Shown here one piece after another: positions 46,150 through 58,070 of a stretch of DNA of 64,000 nt. The stretch's first letter is position 1. The number at the start of each line of letters is the position of its first letter. The stretch covers positions 2,086,956 to 2,150,955 of the forward strand of contig NW_006499801.1 in the NCBI RefSeq assembly GCF_000471905.2. The letters are read 5' to 3'. Source of the stretch: Amborella trichopoda. Lineage: Eukaryota; Streptophyta; Magnoliopsida; Amborellales; Amborellaceae. Made by a program: the position numbers and the translations under genes. Below the pieces are notes generated by a model that made no database searches, was not told the origin of the DNA, and was given only the letters and a program-made list of their open reading frames with translations.

Positions 46150-46513
46150 TTGTATCTAAACAATCAAATTAGAACCTACCTTCAAATAGTATCAAGAAAT
46201 GTGGTTTCAACATTAAAAATCTTTATGATAGCCTTAAAATATATTTTCATATTTATTTGTAAAGTTTAAAGTTTCAAAAATAGTGCTGATCCACATATCT
46301 ATAAAAACTTGAAAATCTTGAAAATTGATGGTCCAAAAATACATTACAAAATACACTATTTTTAAAACTTGAAATCTATTTTTTCTCATGTTCATCATCT
46401 TGATGTTGAGATGATCAATTTGAAGACATTTGGGTATCAAAACAATATCTTTTAATGAAATTTTTGAGGTAGGCTCTAATTTGATTGTTTAGAGCCTCGG
46501 CTCTATATAAACT
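46150..46513 (-). mobile_element. Long-TIR MITE family B, copy 4 (upstream of the RING ligase gene)
   Basis: CTAAACAATCAAATTAG at 46156-46172 is exactly inverted as CTAATTTGATTGTTTAG at 46476-46492. This is the clearest terminal repeat in the family. The core is inverted ('gagatgatcaatttg', about 46407-46422). The element ends about 150 bases upstream of the candidate TATA box of the RF298-like gene. Confidence 0.78.
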
Positions 46514-46588
46514 TTTCCCTTAACGAAAAATAGTGCTTGCTCTTTTTTAATTCTACAAAATTGGGTAGAAACTGTGATTTTCAGGTCT

Positions 46589-46633
46589 TAACCATGGTTA
46601 GTTTCATTGTACAGAATTGGACCAACCATGGTT
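46589..46633. promoter_or_regulatory. Pair of AACCATGGTT palindromes
   Basis: TAACCATGGTTA (46589-46600) and AACCATGGTT (46624-46633) are perfect palindromes 34-35 bases apart, just upstream of the candidate TATA box. They could be binding sites for a dimeric factor; this is inference only. Confidence 0.4.
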
Positions 46634-46660
46634 AGCAGGGTGGTTGGTTTTTCACCCAAC

Positions 46661-46668
46661 TATAAATA
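46661..46668 (+). promoter_or_regulatory. Candidate TATA box of the RF298-like gene
   Basis: TATAAATA stands about 140 bases before a strong donor (CTG|GTAAGT at 46800/46801). This fits a short noncoding first exon (about 46692-46800) followed by a leader intron. Confidence 0.45.
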
Positions 46669-46691
46669 CTCAAAGCGTGATCAACGATGGT

Positions 46692-48594
46692 CATAAAATT
46701 GCAGGCGTTTAGCTTCGAGTTTATTTTTTTAAAGAAATTTTTTTTCCTAATTTTTGGATTTCTTTTATTTGTTCGATCCATGAAATATAGCTCAAAGCTG
46801 GTAAGTACCAATCCCTGATCATGGACAAAACAATTTTATTGATAAATTTCTATTCATACTTCGTTAAAGTTCTTCCTGTGTTTATTGATTTTGATCGGAT
46901 TGTTCGAGTTTATACTGAAAATGGATGTTGGATTTTTTTTGCAGTGATAATTTTATGCTGAAATCAGTTTATTTGGACCTTTTTCATGAAGATTTTTGAT
47001 AATAGTTATTGGTTGTAAGTGAATATGTTTGATTATGAAAAAAGTATTCATGCTTTTGGTTTAATCGTTCACTTCCATTGTTTAATCTCTTTATTTTCTT
47101 CTTGCTTTTTTTTTTATGCTCATCACGGATTATTGTGAGTAATTATTGATGATTTTAGTGGATTCATTTGTTTCAAGTTATGTTTGGTTGATCATTAGAT
47201 TAGAATTGGCTATTGATTTCGTAAATTTCTGATATCCGATTTTGTGCTTAACGTGTGTTCTGATAAACATTATTGGTTCTCTGTTCATCTGTAATGTGTC
47301 TTGAATCTTGATGATGAAAAAGCTTGAAGCATTGGTTAAAAAATTATTGGGAATATTCAGTAGATTGTTCTTTTCACTGGAAAATAATATGAACAGATTG
47401 GATTGGTTTCTACTCTTTGTTGTAATGCTGATTTCTGAGTTTCTCAGCTCCCTTTGGTATATTTTTATTTATTTTTACCATAATGTAGGTATTGGGTCCA
47501 ATATTTATGTGGGAACCAGGGTTCACTTGGGTTATTTTTCATTGGCGATGCTATTCTCTCTCTCTTTCCCTGTGCATGCATCTGTTTGCTACTATTATCC
47601 TCATTTGTATTGCTTTTTCTGTTGGTTTTATTGCTTTGGTGTCAATGAATACATTCCATCGGTTAATCAGCTGGAAATTGGGTCTGGATTTCATTCATTG
47701 TTTTCGTGCTGAGATCTATCAAATTTTTTTTTTTTTGAGGGACTACTTTGTGCTATGTTCTTGATTGTTGAAGAAGTGGCAGTAATCGAGTTGCATTTAT
47801 TCTCTACAAATTATTTATAGTTAACTCATAATGTATTTGGAATTATGGATCCTTGGGTTCAATTTTGGACACTTGGATTGATTTCTATTCTGACTTTTTG
47901 CTAATTCACATCTATCTGGTTTTATTTTTTTATTTTTTTTCCCCTTCCATAGTTTCGGAATAAGCTGATAGCTGATGATTTTATCTGTTATATTGACTCT
48001 AAATTGGGAATGCTATGGATTTCCAGTCTTACTGTATGTTGATTTCTCCCTTTGTTTTTTTTTATTTGAAAATTGACTATACTCTACTTATTTGAAACTG
48101 ACCCCAGAAATTACACTGAGAAGCATGTTGCTCTATATTTTTATCTCTTGCCATTCTTGGCCCACTATTCTTTAAAGCATGGCACCATGATTACACTGAT
48201 TGTATTGATAACAGAACTCCTGGATCAAGTTATCCTTCTCACATGTGATTAACTTGTGATTGTGGGTTCATCATGTGGTATTTATATCAAAGATAATAAT
48301 AACCAAGGAACCAGATTTGTTACCCATAGAAGAACATATTGACTTGATTTCTGTTCTCTGCTTGAAATGGATTTCTTGATTGGATTGCTTAGTTTCAGAT
48401 ATTGATTGATTCAATGACCTTGCGTAACCTATTAATAACTGGGAAAACACTCTTGTAATTTGCATTGTAATTGCGATATTCTGTTTTTGATCACTTTCAA
48501 TTTGTTCATGAAGGGGTGGTGAGGACTGTTGAGGACACCCAGTCCTAAACTTGGAAGTATACAGTAATATTTGGGAAGTCTACCAAACTTGAAA
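46692..48594 (+). other. Probable 5' leader with intron of the RF298-like gene
   Basis: Very T-rich, intron-like sequence separates the donor at 46801 from a plausible acceptor (ATACAG, ending 48564) 30 bases before the ATG. A second TTTTTTTGCAG at about 46944 could instead begin another leader exon. The ORF at 47308-47712 is Phe/Leu/Tyr-rich because of T richness and is not supported as a gene. Confidence 0.4.
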
Positions 48595-51500
48595 ATGGCT
48601 GCATTGGTTGCTAGAGGTAGTCAATTTTCTTCATCGATATCAGTTCAGGACAAGGGAAGCAGGAATAAGAGAAAGTTTCGAGCCGATCCCCCTCTCATTT
48701 CCTGCACGGACTGCCCTTCTTCACAAGCTGAGTGCCCCAAGTATGAGTTTCTAGTCAACCAAAACCTTAACAATCCTCTCTTTGAGAAAAATGCTTCCTG
48801 TGATTTTTGCAATTTTAACCAGTGCCAACTTGAATCAACAAGCTGCCCCTCCCAAATCTTTGATTCTAGCTCTGCTATCCAGGGTTCCACCATGGACTAC
48901 GGAGGTCATTTGCAGCCTCCAATCCATGGAGATGAACATGAAGTTGTGGAACTTCAAGATGCCGATTGGAATGATATCACAGAGGGGCATTTAGAGGAAC
49001 TGGTCTTGGGTAATCTCGACACAATATATCGAAGTGCTATAAAGAAGATTGTAGCGTGCGGGTTCACTGAAGAAGTTGCAACTAGAGCTGTTTTAAGATA
49101 TGGGCGTTGCTATGGCCCCAAAGACACTGTTTCCAATATCGTTGACAATACGCTCGCTTTCCTGAGAAATGAACAAGAAAATGATCCTAAAGACCCATTT
49201 TTTGAGGATTTGCAGCAATTGGAGAAGTACATATTGGCTGAGATGGTTTGTGTTCTCCGAGAGGTGAGGCCATTTTTCAGCACTGGGGATGCGATGTGGT
49301 GCTTGCTCATTTGTGACATGAATGTGGATCATGCCTGTGCAATGGATGGAGATGCCTTGGATGGTTTTGGAAATGATGGATTATCAGAGAATCCTTCAGG
49401 TTCAACTTCATCACAATCAAAGCCTGAAACAAATGATCTTGAATCAGTAGGACTGAATAATCTAAACCCAAATCAATCAAACCCTGGGGTTGAGGATGCA
49501 CAAGCATCTCAACCCACTTTGCCAGTTGTTACGGGGATACCGAATTTGCCCTCAGGAAGGATTTCTTTTTCGAGCAATGCTTCATCAAATTTGGGCGGCA
49601 TGAAAAGCCCACGTGCTATTGAAGCTTTAGATACGGAGAATACAAATTCTTGCTGCAGTCAAGCACCTCGGAAACTAAAAAGTGAGTCTGAAGATTGCAA
49701 GAGGTCGCAATCATTTAGAGACGAAGAGAAGGTCTCATCAGAACCAACTCGTTTGGAGACAATCAGAAGGACCCATATAAATAGTTTAAAAGTTCTTAGG
49801 CAGAAGTCATCTGCTCTAGTGGAAAGAAGCAATCGAACAAACGGGCCTCGATTGTCGCTTAAAAAGGGAAAAGCTTCTATTTCAAGTGAGGGCAGGACCT
49901 TTAGTTCAAGTGATTCCATTTCAGAAAGGAAATCCACTACTTCAAGGGATACTTCTTTTCGACCCAATAATTCCATCACTTTAGAAACAAATTCAACAAA
50001 AGTGGAAGGTGCATCCTGTTTTCCTCTTGATAAGACTGATCTTTCTCTTTCTGTATTGTCAAAAAATAGGGAAACGTGTGAGCTTAATTGTCATACAAGT
50101 AAAAACAATGACTCAGATTCAAATTATTATTATCCAAATATTGGACCAGACCAAATGTTGAGGAACCCAAATGACAAGAAGGATGAGTTAATCATTAAAA
50201 TGGTTCAGCGAGTGAGGGAACTTCAAGGCCAACTACAAGAGTGGACAGAGTGGGCTCAGCAGAAGGTGATGCAGGCTGCTCGTAGGCTTAGCAAAGACAA
50301 GGCCGAGCTTAAATCTCTCAGGCAAGAGAAAGAAGAAGCAGCTCGCCTAAAGAGAGACAAGCAAACTTTGGAAGAGAACACCATGAAGAAGCTCTCAGAG
50401 ATGGAGAATGCGTTGTGTAAGGCTGGTGGTCAGGTTGAGAGGGCCAATGCAGCGGTTAGGAGGCTAGAAGTGGAGAATAAAGAGTTGAGGCAGGAAATGG
50501 AGTCAGCCAAGTTGAGAGCAGCAGAGTCAGCAGCTAGTTGTCAGGAAGTTTCTAGAAGGGAGCAAAGGACCCTGAAGAAGTTTCAGACATGGGAGAGGCA
50601 GAAGGCCTTGTTTCAAGAGGAACTTGCAACTGAGAAGAAAAAACTTTCTCTGTTGCAACAGCAATTGGTTCAAGCTAAGGAGTTTCAGGCACAGCTAGAG
50701 GTAAGTGGTGCTCCTTTATGTGTTCAACTTTTCATATTACACTAGAGATTGCATTTTCAGAAACACCAAAAAAACATGAATAAATGAAGCATGCATCCAA
50801 TGAATTGATCAAAGAGAAAGTAGAATATTTTATCAAATATTGAGCGCAAGGCATGAAATAAATGAAAGTGAAAGATATTTGTAGCAAGTAATTTCACAAA
50901 TACTAGTCGTGATTGACAAATTATCATTATGTGTATTCCTTTCATATTTTGAATATACCAATCAATAAGCGTAATCAATTGCACAAGGGGTGTGCTAGTC
51001 ATACTAAAAGTATGATGGCTGGTTATAGTTGTTTTTAAAAAGATTGTAGCTTTTTGGGGATTTGTAGGTAGTGAAAGAAAAAGTTTAACAAAAGATTGTT
51101 TTCAGGAGTATGGGATAGCTTGACTTATAAATTATGAGAATGATGTGCGATTCAAACTGGATGAAATAGCTTTATGGTTATTTCAGAGGATGCTTGAGAG
51201 ATAAATAACTCCGGCTATGAAAATAATGGAATTTACAGAGTACAATCATAACAAAAGTTTGTAAGATACAATATATTAAATATTGTTCTTAAAACATTTT
51301 GGTGTAAAACTTTAGAAGAATATGTATATGAAGTAATATTATTCTTGAAACATCGTGGTGTAAATCTTTTGAAGAAATGTCTGTATGAAGATTATCTCAA
51401 TTTAGGTCAGAACATAGAGCCAGAATTAGAGAAAACAGCAACTTGTTATTTTGGCATTTAGAAATATTGGTCAACTGAAATACAGGGGAGGTGGAAACAA

Positions 51501-52022
51501 GAAGAGAAGGCCAAAGAAGAGGCTCTCATGAGGGTCAAATGCGAGAGAGAAGAACTAGAGCGGCTCGAGGCAATAGCAAAAACGAAGGAAGATCAGATAC
51601 GATCGAAAGCAGAGAGCGATTTCCAAAGTTATCGAGATGATATTCAGAGGCTTGAGCGTGAAATTGCTGAATTGAGACTGCAGACTGACTCCTCAAAAAT
51701 TGCAGCTCTCAGGTGGGGTATAGACCGTAGCTTTTCTTCAAAGTGGACAGAGAGTTGTGGCACTCAAGTCTCCAAAGAGGCCAGTTCACACATTCTTACT
51801 GAGATAGCAAATTATAATGTCTCCCCAATTGGTGATATTCAGCAAGAGAGAGAATGTGTTATGTGCTTGACAGAGGAGATGTCAGTTGTGTTCCTTCCTT
51901 GTGCACACCAAGTTGTGTGCACAAAGTGCAATGAACTCCATGAGAAACAGGGGATGAAGGACTGCCCCTCTTGTAGGACTCCTATCCTTAGGCGGCTTTG
52001 TGTGCGCTCTGCCGACTCCTGA
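48595..52022 (+). CDS. RF298: RING-type E3 ubiquitin ligase, RF298/RF4/MIP1-like, 880 aa
   Basis: Two exons, 48595-50700 and 51486-52022, both phase 0, joined as ...QAQLE|GRWKQEE.... The ATG at 48595 (MAALVARG) is chosen because the family begins this way, followed by the basic GSRNKRKFRADPPL. Domains seen: a UBA-like helical region at about aa 140-190 (KKIVACGFTEEVATRAVLRYG ... VDNTLAFL), a Ser-rich variable middle, a coiled coil from about aa 530 to 765 (Arg/Glu/Lys/Gln heptads, e.g. QLQEWTEWAQQKVMQAARRL), and a C-terminal C3HC4 RING with Cys826, Cys829, Cys841, His843, Cys847, Cys850, Cys862 and Cys865. Such proteins transfer ubiquitin from an E2 to partners. Arabidopsis relatives include the MND1-interacting MIP1, but targets of this one are unknown. 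It ends VRSADS before TGA. Confidence 0.92.
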
Positions 52023-52400
52023 TATGGCTCTCTGCTGTTAAACTTGGTTGAGGACAAAAAAATTTTAAATAATGGTTCATTGGTAGATTGAATTTGGAAG
52101 TGAATAATGCACCTGAGATATTGTGTTTGGTGCTTGAACTCTCATTCGCCTGGCCAGTTGTTTGTTAATGTGTGTTTCCTGGGTTATCTCCTTAATACTT
52201 CACAATTCAATATTCCATACACTCTTCATATTTCTCATTTTTTTTTTTTTTTTGCATGGTTTCTTTTATTGAAAGATTCGATGTTAGTTGTTGCTTGTGA
52301 TGTGGAAATTGATCGTGCAGGTGCATGTACACAGACAAAAGACCATAGATGTGTGTATCTACATTTTTCATAATTAATATGGGGGGAAAACTGAGTTCCA
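52023..52400 (+). other. 3' untranslated region of the RF298-like gene (approximate)
   Basis: T-rich, ORF-poor sequence after the stop. No AATAAA is certain; 'aataatgg' and 'aataatgc' words occur at 52068-52110. Confidence 0.35.
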
Positions 52401-54175
52401 TGCTTTTTATATGCTGCAACTTGTACCCTTTCTGGAATTCATGTGGATTAACTGAAAAGGCTAACAAAACTTAGAATCAAGGTCTCATACTCATCTCTAC
52501 AAATATTTTTCACCATACTTTGAAGTATATATTATCCAAAAGAGTAGGAGTGGTCCTTTTGTGGATACCGTGGTGACATCTTATTCGGATGATTCTAATT
52601 TCCAGATAAGAGCATATCGATCTTTTCAAACAAGCACTTCTAGAGACAACATTATGTAAATTTTCAGGAGATTTTATAGCACTACTGTTATTATCCTTGA
52701 ACATCTCTTAATTGCTCTTAAGATGGACAATTTCCAGATTAGCTGTGACAAATTTTATTTATTTTTTGATGCTTGCTGTGACAATTTTTAATATGCTCAT
52801 GTTGAGTGTCTTTTGTACTCATCAAGTCTACTGCCTTAGCTGTGACAGTTTTTAATATGTTCATGTTGAGTGTCTTTTGTGCTCATCAAGTCTACTGCCT
52901 CCATGTTTTAGGTCCTGCAAGCCTTCCAATGTTATCTGCCCATTATTGTTTCTTGAGCCTCTTGATTTGATGTTCTTGTCAATGTGATTTAGCACTGACA
53001 TTGTTCATGTCTCTTGATCTCAAAATTACATTTTCTTCTCAGCAGACAATATTAAGAAGGATTAGTTCAAGTAGTGTGAAAACCAACAACCAGTTGTGTA
53101 GATCTTGCCTGTAGAACTGATTAAATTGAATTTTTATGTATGCTCGACATGAAATCTATTCCCTTGATGTGGTTAGGTGTGAGTTCTTTAGGCAATCAGA
53201 GGCATGTGTGATTGAGGTGACCCCTTTATATCATCAGATGCTCGAGATTAGATGGAATCTTTAGGAAATGGGAGAGGTTGCCCAATTGGGGACATTATGA
53301 CAGTTCTAGTATCTTTTTAGCTGGGTTAACTCTATAATGGAAAGCTTAGGTAATGAAGTGGGAGCAAGGAGCTTGAAGGTGCATATTTCTATTTCTTGAC
53401 CTCATAGTGGTGCAATTAGATTGATGTAAGGGTGCCATCTCTGTGTCCTTAGATGCCTTTTTCTTTGTCGTCAGTGAAATCCTTGATGCATTCAATGAGA
53501 TGGCGAAGCAGCATCAAGCATGCAGCTGAGCAGGCCAAGAGGAGAAGGAGAATCCCTAATTGAGAGAGAAGGTTCCAGTAAGCCTTCTACCGAGCTAAAC
53601 CTTCTCCTGAGAAAGGGATTCTGCCTCAAGTATTGCTTCTTTGAGTGCAGGGAAATGAGAGAGAAAATGTCTCCAAGATTGTAGCTGATATGCAGTGATA
53701 AGTTGTGCCTTATAATGTACAATATGGTTCCACTTAATGATGCTAACTGTAAACCTTCCATAATCAAGGAATACCAGAAAAAGTGGAAGAAGACTTCAAG
53801 ACATGTCAGCATTTTAAGGATTAGGTTCAGACTCTAAGGTACTTTGACATTGTCTGATCTCCTTGTCTTCTCAATAATGTTCTTGTGTTAATGCATTTCC
53901 TGACTGGCTTGATGTGTTGTGCATTATATTATGCAATTTTTGATTCTTTTGCCTATATGACATTTAACGTACTTAAATATTGAATTAGCACATCGAGTTT
54001 GATTCTTCTTGTTCTAATGTGCCATTACCTTGCTTAAATTATTGACTTTATCCTTCAGGGTTTGTGCTGGTCTTAAGAAGGGTGAGGACATTAAACTTTT
54101 CCTTAACTAGTCCCAAGCCTTGGGTAAAAGAGGTAGGTTGTGGTAGGCACACAAACGTAAAACTCTGCCAAAACG
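52401..54175. other. Intergenic, no gene seen
   Basis: No recognised protein. Contains a 64-bp tandem repeat (52775-52902) and, around 53500-53660, an inverted pair 'gagaaggagaatccct'/'gggattct...ccttctcc' without an ORF. Confidence 0.5.
52775..52902. repeat. 64-bp tandem duplication
   Basis: GCTGTGACAATTTTTAATAT through CTACTGCCTTA is repeated from 52839 with only a few differences (A/G, C/T, A/G). A partial third copy of the first nine bases precedes it at 52742. Confidence 0.85.
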
Positions 54176-55268
54176 TTTCCATGAATCGAGTCATTGATTG
54201 AGAAGTTTAGGATGAAGTGGGAAGACCTCCACATGGTCTTTATTGATCTAGACAAAACTTATTATGGAGGATCTCGATATTTGATTTGGTGCGTGTTGGA
54301 AAAGAGAGTCTCCAGACACTATATTTACTTCGTGAGAGATATGTACAAAGGAGCGCCAACTAGTGTGAATAGCTAGTGGAGAGAGGAGTGAGTTTTCATA
54401 GACAGTAGGTCTACAATTTGGGATCAACATTGAGCCCATACTTCTTTGTCTTAGTTATGGACGACTTAATTAGGCACCTACAATATGAGATAGCGTAGTG
54501 TATGTTTTTTGCGGATGATATAGTTTTGATCGATAAGATCCGAAACGGTGTCAACACATAGTTAGAACTTTAGAGGGATGCTCTAAAATTTAAAGGTTTT
54601 AAAATTAGCTGGACTAAGATATAGTATATGAAATATAAGTTTAATAATAATAGGAGTACAGATGGTGAAGTGGTTAATATTGACAGTCAAGAAATACCAT
54701 AAAGATTGCATTTTCAATATCTTGGATAGATAATTTAGTGAAGAAGATGCCGCACTTGGAATTAAAGCTAGGTGGAAGAAGTGGAAATGTGCAACTAGAG
54801 TTTTATGTGATCGTCACATACCAATGAAATTGAAGGGCAAGTTCTATAAGACAACTATGAGACCAGTTTTGCTTTATGTGGTGGAATGTTGGGTGGTTTA
54901 GAAACAACGTACCCATAGAATGAATGTAGTTGAGGTGGATGAGTGGCAAGGCAAGAAGGGATAAAATTCAAAACGAATACATTCGGGAGAATTTAGGTGG
55001 CACCAATAGGTGATAAGATGAGAGAAAGTAGACTATATGCAACGCAGATCCAGTACAACACTTGTTAGGAGGTGTGATTTAGTTCACGTGGAAGGCTAAA
55101 AAAAGGAAGGGCTAGGCCCACAAAGACATGATTGAAAATATTGAAAAAAAAGAAGAAGACTTATGGCTTGACTGAAGGTATGACTCTTAATAGAGAAGAA
55201 TGGCAGGATAAGATTCATATTGTCGACCCCAATTAGTTGGCAAAAGGCTCCGATGATAATGATGATCA
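54176..55268 (+). mobile_element. 5'-truncated RTE-type LINE, copy 1
   Basis: Broken reverse transcriptase: LIEKFRMKWEDLHMVFIDLD, then IYFVRDMYKGAPTSV, then the catalytic FADDIVLIDKI (FADD at 54508-54519), then a C-terminal part (TKLKGKFYKTTMRP-like, about 54820-54870). The 3' end has 'attgtcgaccccaattag' followed by a GATGATAATGATGATCAT tail. Short trinucleotide-type tails and this 3' half are characteristic of plant RTE LINEs. Several stops and frameshifts make it inactive. Confidence 0.85.
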
Positions 55269-55284
55269 TTCAGGGTTTGTGTGC

Positions 55285-55605
55285 AATGTGCCTTGCATAT
55301 ATGGAAAAAGTTATAAGATTTCAACCCTATACTATTGAAATACCAATTAATCATCTCGACCTCGAGACGCATCAATATGAAAAAATAATAATTTTAAGTT
55401 ATAACAATAGTACATCATGTAATAAGTTATCGAGACTGTTTATTTTCAAGATTTTCAAGTGTTTATAAATATGTTTAATCTGTATCATTTTTAGAATTTT
55501 AAATCTTATAATTATGAAGGAAAGTAGATTTTCAAACCATCATAGGGTTTTTGACACTATAACATCTCTAGGCAAAATTTAGAGGTGTGCCTTACGTCTT
55601 CGAGG
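55285..55605 (+). mobile_element. Long-TIR MITE family B, copy 5
   Basis: The core TTAATCATCTCGACCTCGAG (55345-55366) is followed by 'tttataaatatgtttaatc', 'tataattatgaaggaaag' and the end 'gaggtgtgccttacgtc'. The terminal parts are eroded. It abuts the RTE tail. Confidence 0.65.
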
Positions 55606-55624
55606 GCACATTATCCAAAAGAAA

Positions 55625-55965
55625 AAGTCTATGTAAGGGTGGGGCCCTAAACAATCAAATTAGGGCTCACTTAAAAATTTCACTAAAATAAGTTGTTTTG
55701 ATGCTAAAAAATTTCCAAATTGATCATCTCGACTTTAAGATATATAGACACGAGAAAAAATGGATTTCAAGTCTTGGCATTTCAAACCGTCAATTTTTAA
55801 GTTTTTCAAGTGTTCCTGTATCTGCTCGATCTACTCTATTTTTTAATCTTTAAGTTTTATAAATAGAGATCAAAATAAATTTCAAGCCATCACAAGTATT
55901 AAAACAACATCTTTGGACAAATTGGAAGTGCGAGCCTTTGCCTTATAGAAACCACACACCCTTAT
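55625..55965 (+). mobile_element. Long-TIR MITE family B, copy 6
   Basis: CTAAACAATCAAATTAG (55647-55663) is identical to the 17-mer of copy 4. The core 'aaattgatcatctcgac' (55716) and the words 'cgagaaaaaatggattt', 'ctgctcgatctactc' and 'gccatcacaagtatt' follow in family order. The right end 'tgcgagcctttgccttata' is degenerate. It lies in tandem with copy 5, same orientation. Confidence 0.72.
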
Positions 55966-55998
55966 CTAAAACTATATACAAGGTTGCCACCACACCCT

Positions 55999-56078
55999 AT
56001 GTGTGTGTAAAAAAATAAACTTCACATCACCATTGCCATATGTGTGTACCAAAAAGTAAACTTCACATCACCATTGCC
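55999..56078. repeat. 40-bp tandem repeat, two copies
   Basis: TATGTGTGTG then 'aaataaacttcacatcac' then 'cattgcc' at 55999 is repeated at 56039 with three or four changes. Confidence 0.85.
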
Positions 56079-56266
56079 GTTGGATGTCAAACTTTGAGCA
56101 AAGAATGATCCCTGCAGGGACATCTGTGCTCTGTCAATGAATACATTTCATGTTTCATATATTGTAACTATGAAATTTCTGCTCTATTCAGCTGCATGAT
56201 ATGTTCATTAAAGTTTTGTTCTTTAAATCCTGTCTTTTTTTTTGGGTAAGTCGAAAGTGGCAAGTC

Positions 56267-56470
56267 AGTAGGGATTTAGGTTCCTATCTTATGGTGATAA
56301 TAGAGTCAGAGACCTCACCATAGGCCTCAGCAATACTGCTGCAAAGGCCTTAGGCCGTTATCAAAAAGTGGTATGTCTTGGGCCCTTACCTTTTGGTGAG
56401 AATAGAGTCAAACCTCCTCATAGGGCTCGACAATCCTACTGCCAAAGCCTCAAGGCCATTTTCAAAAGTG
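56267..56470. repeat. Imperfect tandem duplication of about 110 bp
   Basis: 'aggttcctatcttatggtg' with 'aatagagtcagagacctc' and 'tactgctgcaaaggcctta' is echoed by 'gggcccttaccttttggtg', 'aatagagtcaaacctcctc' and 'tactgccaaagcctcaagg'. Divergence is substantial. The following 56480-56980 stretch has no recognised gene. Confidence 0.65.
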
Positions 56471-56982
56471 TAGAATCCACTGAAGTAGGGTTTTGGCATT
56501 AGTGACTGCAAGGACTTAGGCTTTGGCTTAGCGGTAGACTTATCAGTTTGGGTGAGGGAGGCCAAGGGTCCGAATTCGGAGAGTTCGGCCTAAAAAGCAA
56601 CCAATCTTACCTATCCTTTTTCCGCTTTTTACGAATCGAACTTATGCTTGATTGGTTAAGGTGTTCACGATTGCAACGCTTTTTCCCAAACTTCGATAGA
56701 TACCTACCGATGCAAAAACAGAATACGACGAAAGAACCCCCTAACAAGAGTTTGCCAACAATGGGGGGAATAACAGTGGGTGCTTGTATTTGGCTCCAGC
56801 AGCATTATCTCTTTAGAGTTAAGATTTATTTGAAATATAAATGGTGCCTGCCTATGTGCATAGATTTTTAGATGTAAAATCAGAGGGCTCGCATATGTCC
56901 ATTATCCACATGAAGGTTGAGCAAAGTTTTTTCGGATTTTGAGTACATGAAAGCCAACAACTTTGGCTATTTTTTTACTTAG

Positions 56983-58070
56983 GCAACTGATTGAGAAGTT
57001 TATAACCAAGAGAAAAGACCTCCACATTTAGAGAAAGCTTATGATAGAGTTCCTCGATATTTGATTTGGCAGGAATTAGAAAAAAAATGGGTCTCTAGAC
57101 ACCACATTGACTTGACGAGAGACATGTACGATGGAACGTTAACTAGTGTACGAACAACTAGTGGAGTGACGAGTGAGTTTTTAGTGACAATAGGTTTACA
57201 TCAAGGGCTAGCATTAAGCATGTACCTCTTTGTATTATTTATGTATGACTTAACTGGGCACCTAGTGGTTGAGGTACCATGATGCATGTTGTTCGCAGAT
57301 GACATAATTCTGATTGATTAGATTTGAAATGACGTCAACATAAAGTTAGAACTTTGAAAGGATGCTCTAGAATCCAAAAGTTTTTAATTAGTCGGGACAA
57401 AGACAGAGTATATGGAGTGCAACTTTAATAATAATCAGAGCAGTATAAAAAAGATTGCACTTTCGATATCTTGGGTCAATAATCCAAGAAAACGGAGAGA
57501 TCGATGAAGATGTCGCACACAGAAGTAGAGCTGGGTGGGCGAAGTGGAGATGTACAACTGCGATTTTATGTGATCTTTGCATACCAATGAGGTTGAAAGG
57601 CAAGTTCTATAGGACAACGGTGAGATTAGCTTTACTCTCTGGGGCAAAATTTTGGGCGGACAAGAAACAATATACCTATAGAATGAGTGTAGAGGGGATG
57701 GGGATGTTGATATGGATGAGTGGCAAGACAAGAAGTGATAGAATTCGAAATGATTCTATTAGAGAGAATTTAGACGTGACACCAATAGACAATAAAATGA
57801 GAGAGCAGAATTAGGTGGGCTGACTATATGTAGCACCGACCAAGTACAACATCTGTTAGGAGGTGCGCGTTAGTTCAAGTAGAAGGACTGAAAAGGGCAA
57901 GGGGCAGGCCCAAAAAGATTTGGTTGGAAGGAGTTCGAAACGATATGGGGACTTTTGGCATCACTGAGGATATGACATTTAATTGAACAGAATGAAAAAC
58001 TAGGATTCATATAACCGACCCCAATTAATTGAGAAAAAACTAAAATGAAAATGATGACGATGATGATGAC
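56983..58070 (+). mobile_element. 5'-truncated RTE-type LINE, copy 2
   Basis: It starts in the same place as copy 1 ('actgattgagaagttta'). The reverse transcriptase remnants read HHIDLTRDMYDGTLTSVRTT, then VTIGLHQGLALSMYLFVL, then CMLFADDIILID (FADD at 57292-57303). The C-terminal part includes RYLGSIIQENGEIDEDVAHR and WAKWRCTTAILCD (57460-57580). The 3' end is 'accgaccccaattaattg' followed by an ATGATGACGATGATGATGAC tail. In-frame stops make it inactive. Confidence 0.88.

Noticed and set aside
47308-47712. 134-codon ORF rich in Phe, Leu, Tyr and Cys
   Set aside because: It lies in very T-rich intron-like sequence before the RF298-like gene. The hydrophobic composition follows from T richness and no family is recognised.
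48571-48594. TTG start eight codons before the RING ligase ATG
   Set aside because: Plant nuclear genes start at ATG. The ATG at 48595 gives the family N-terminus.
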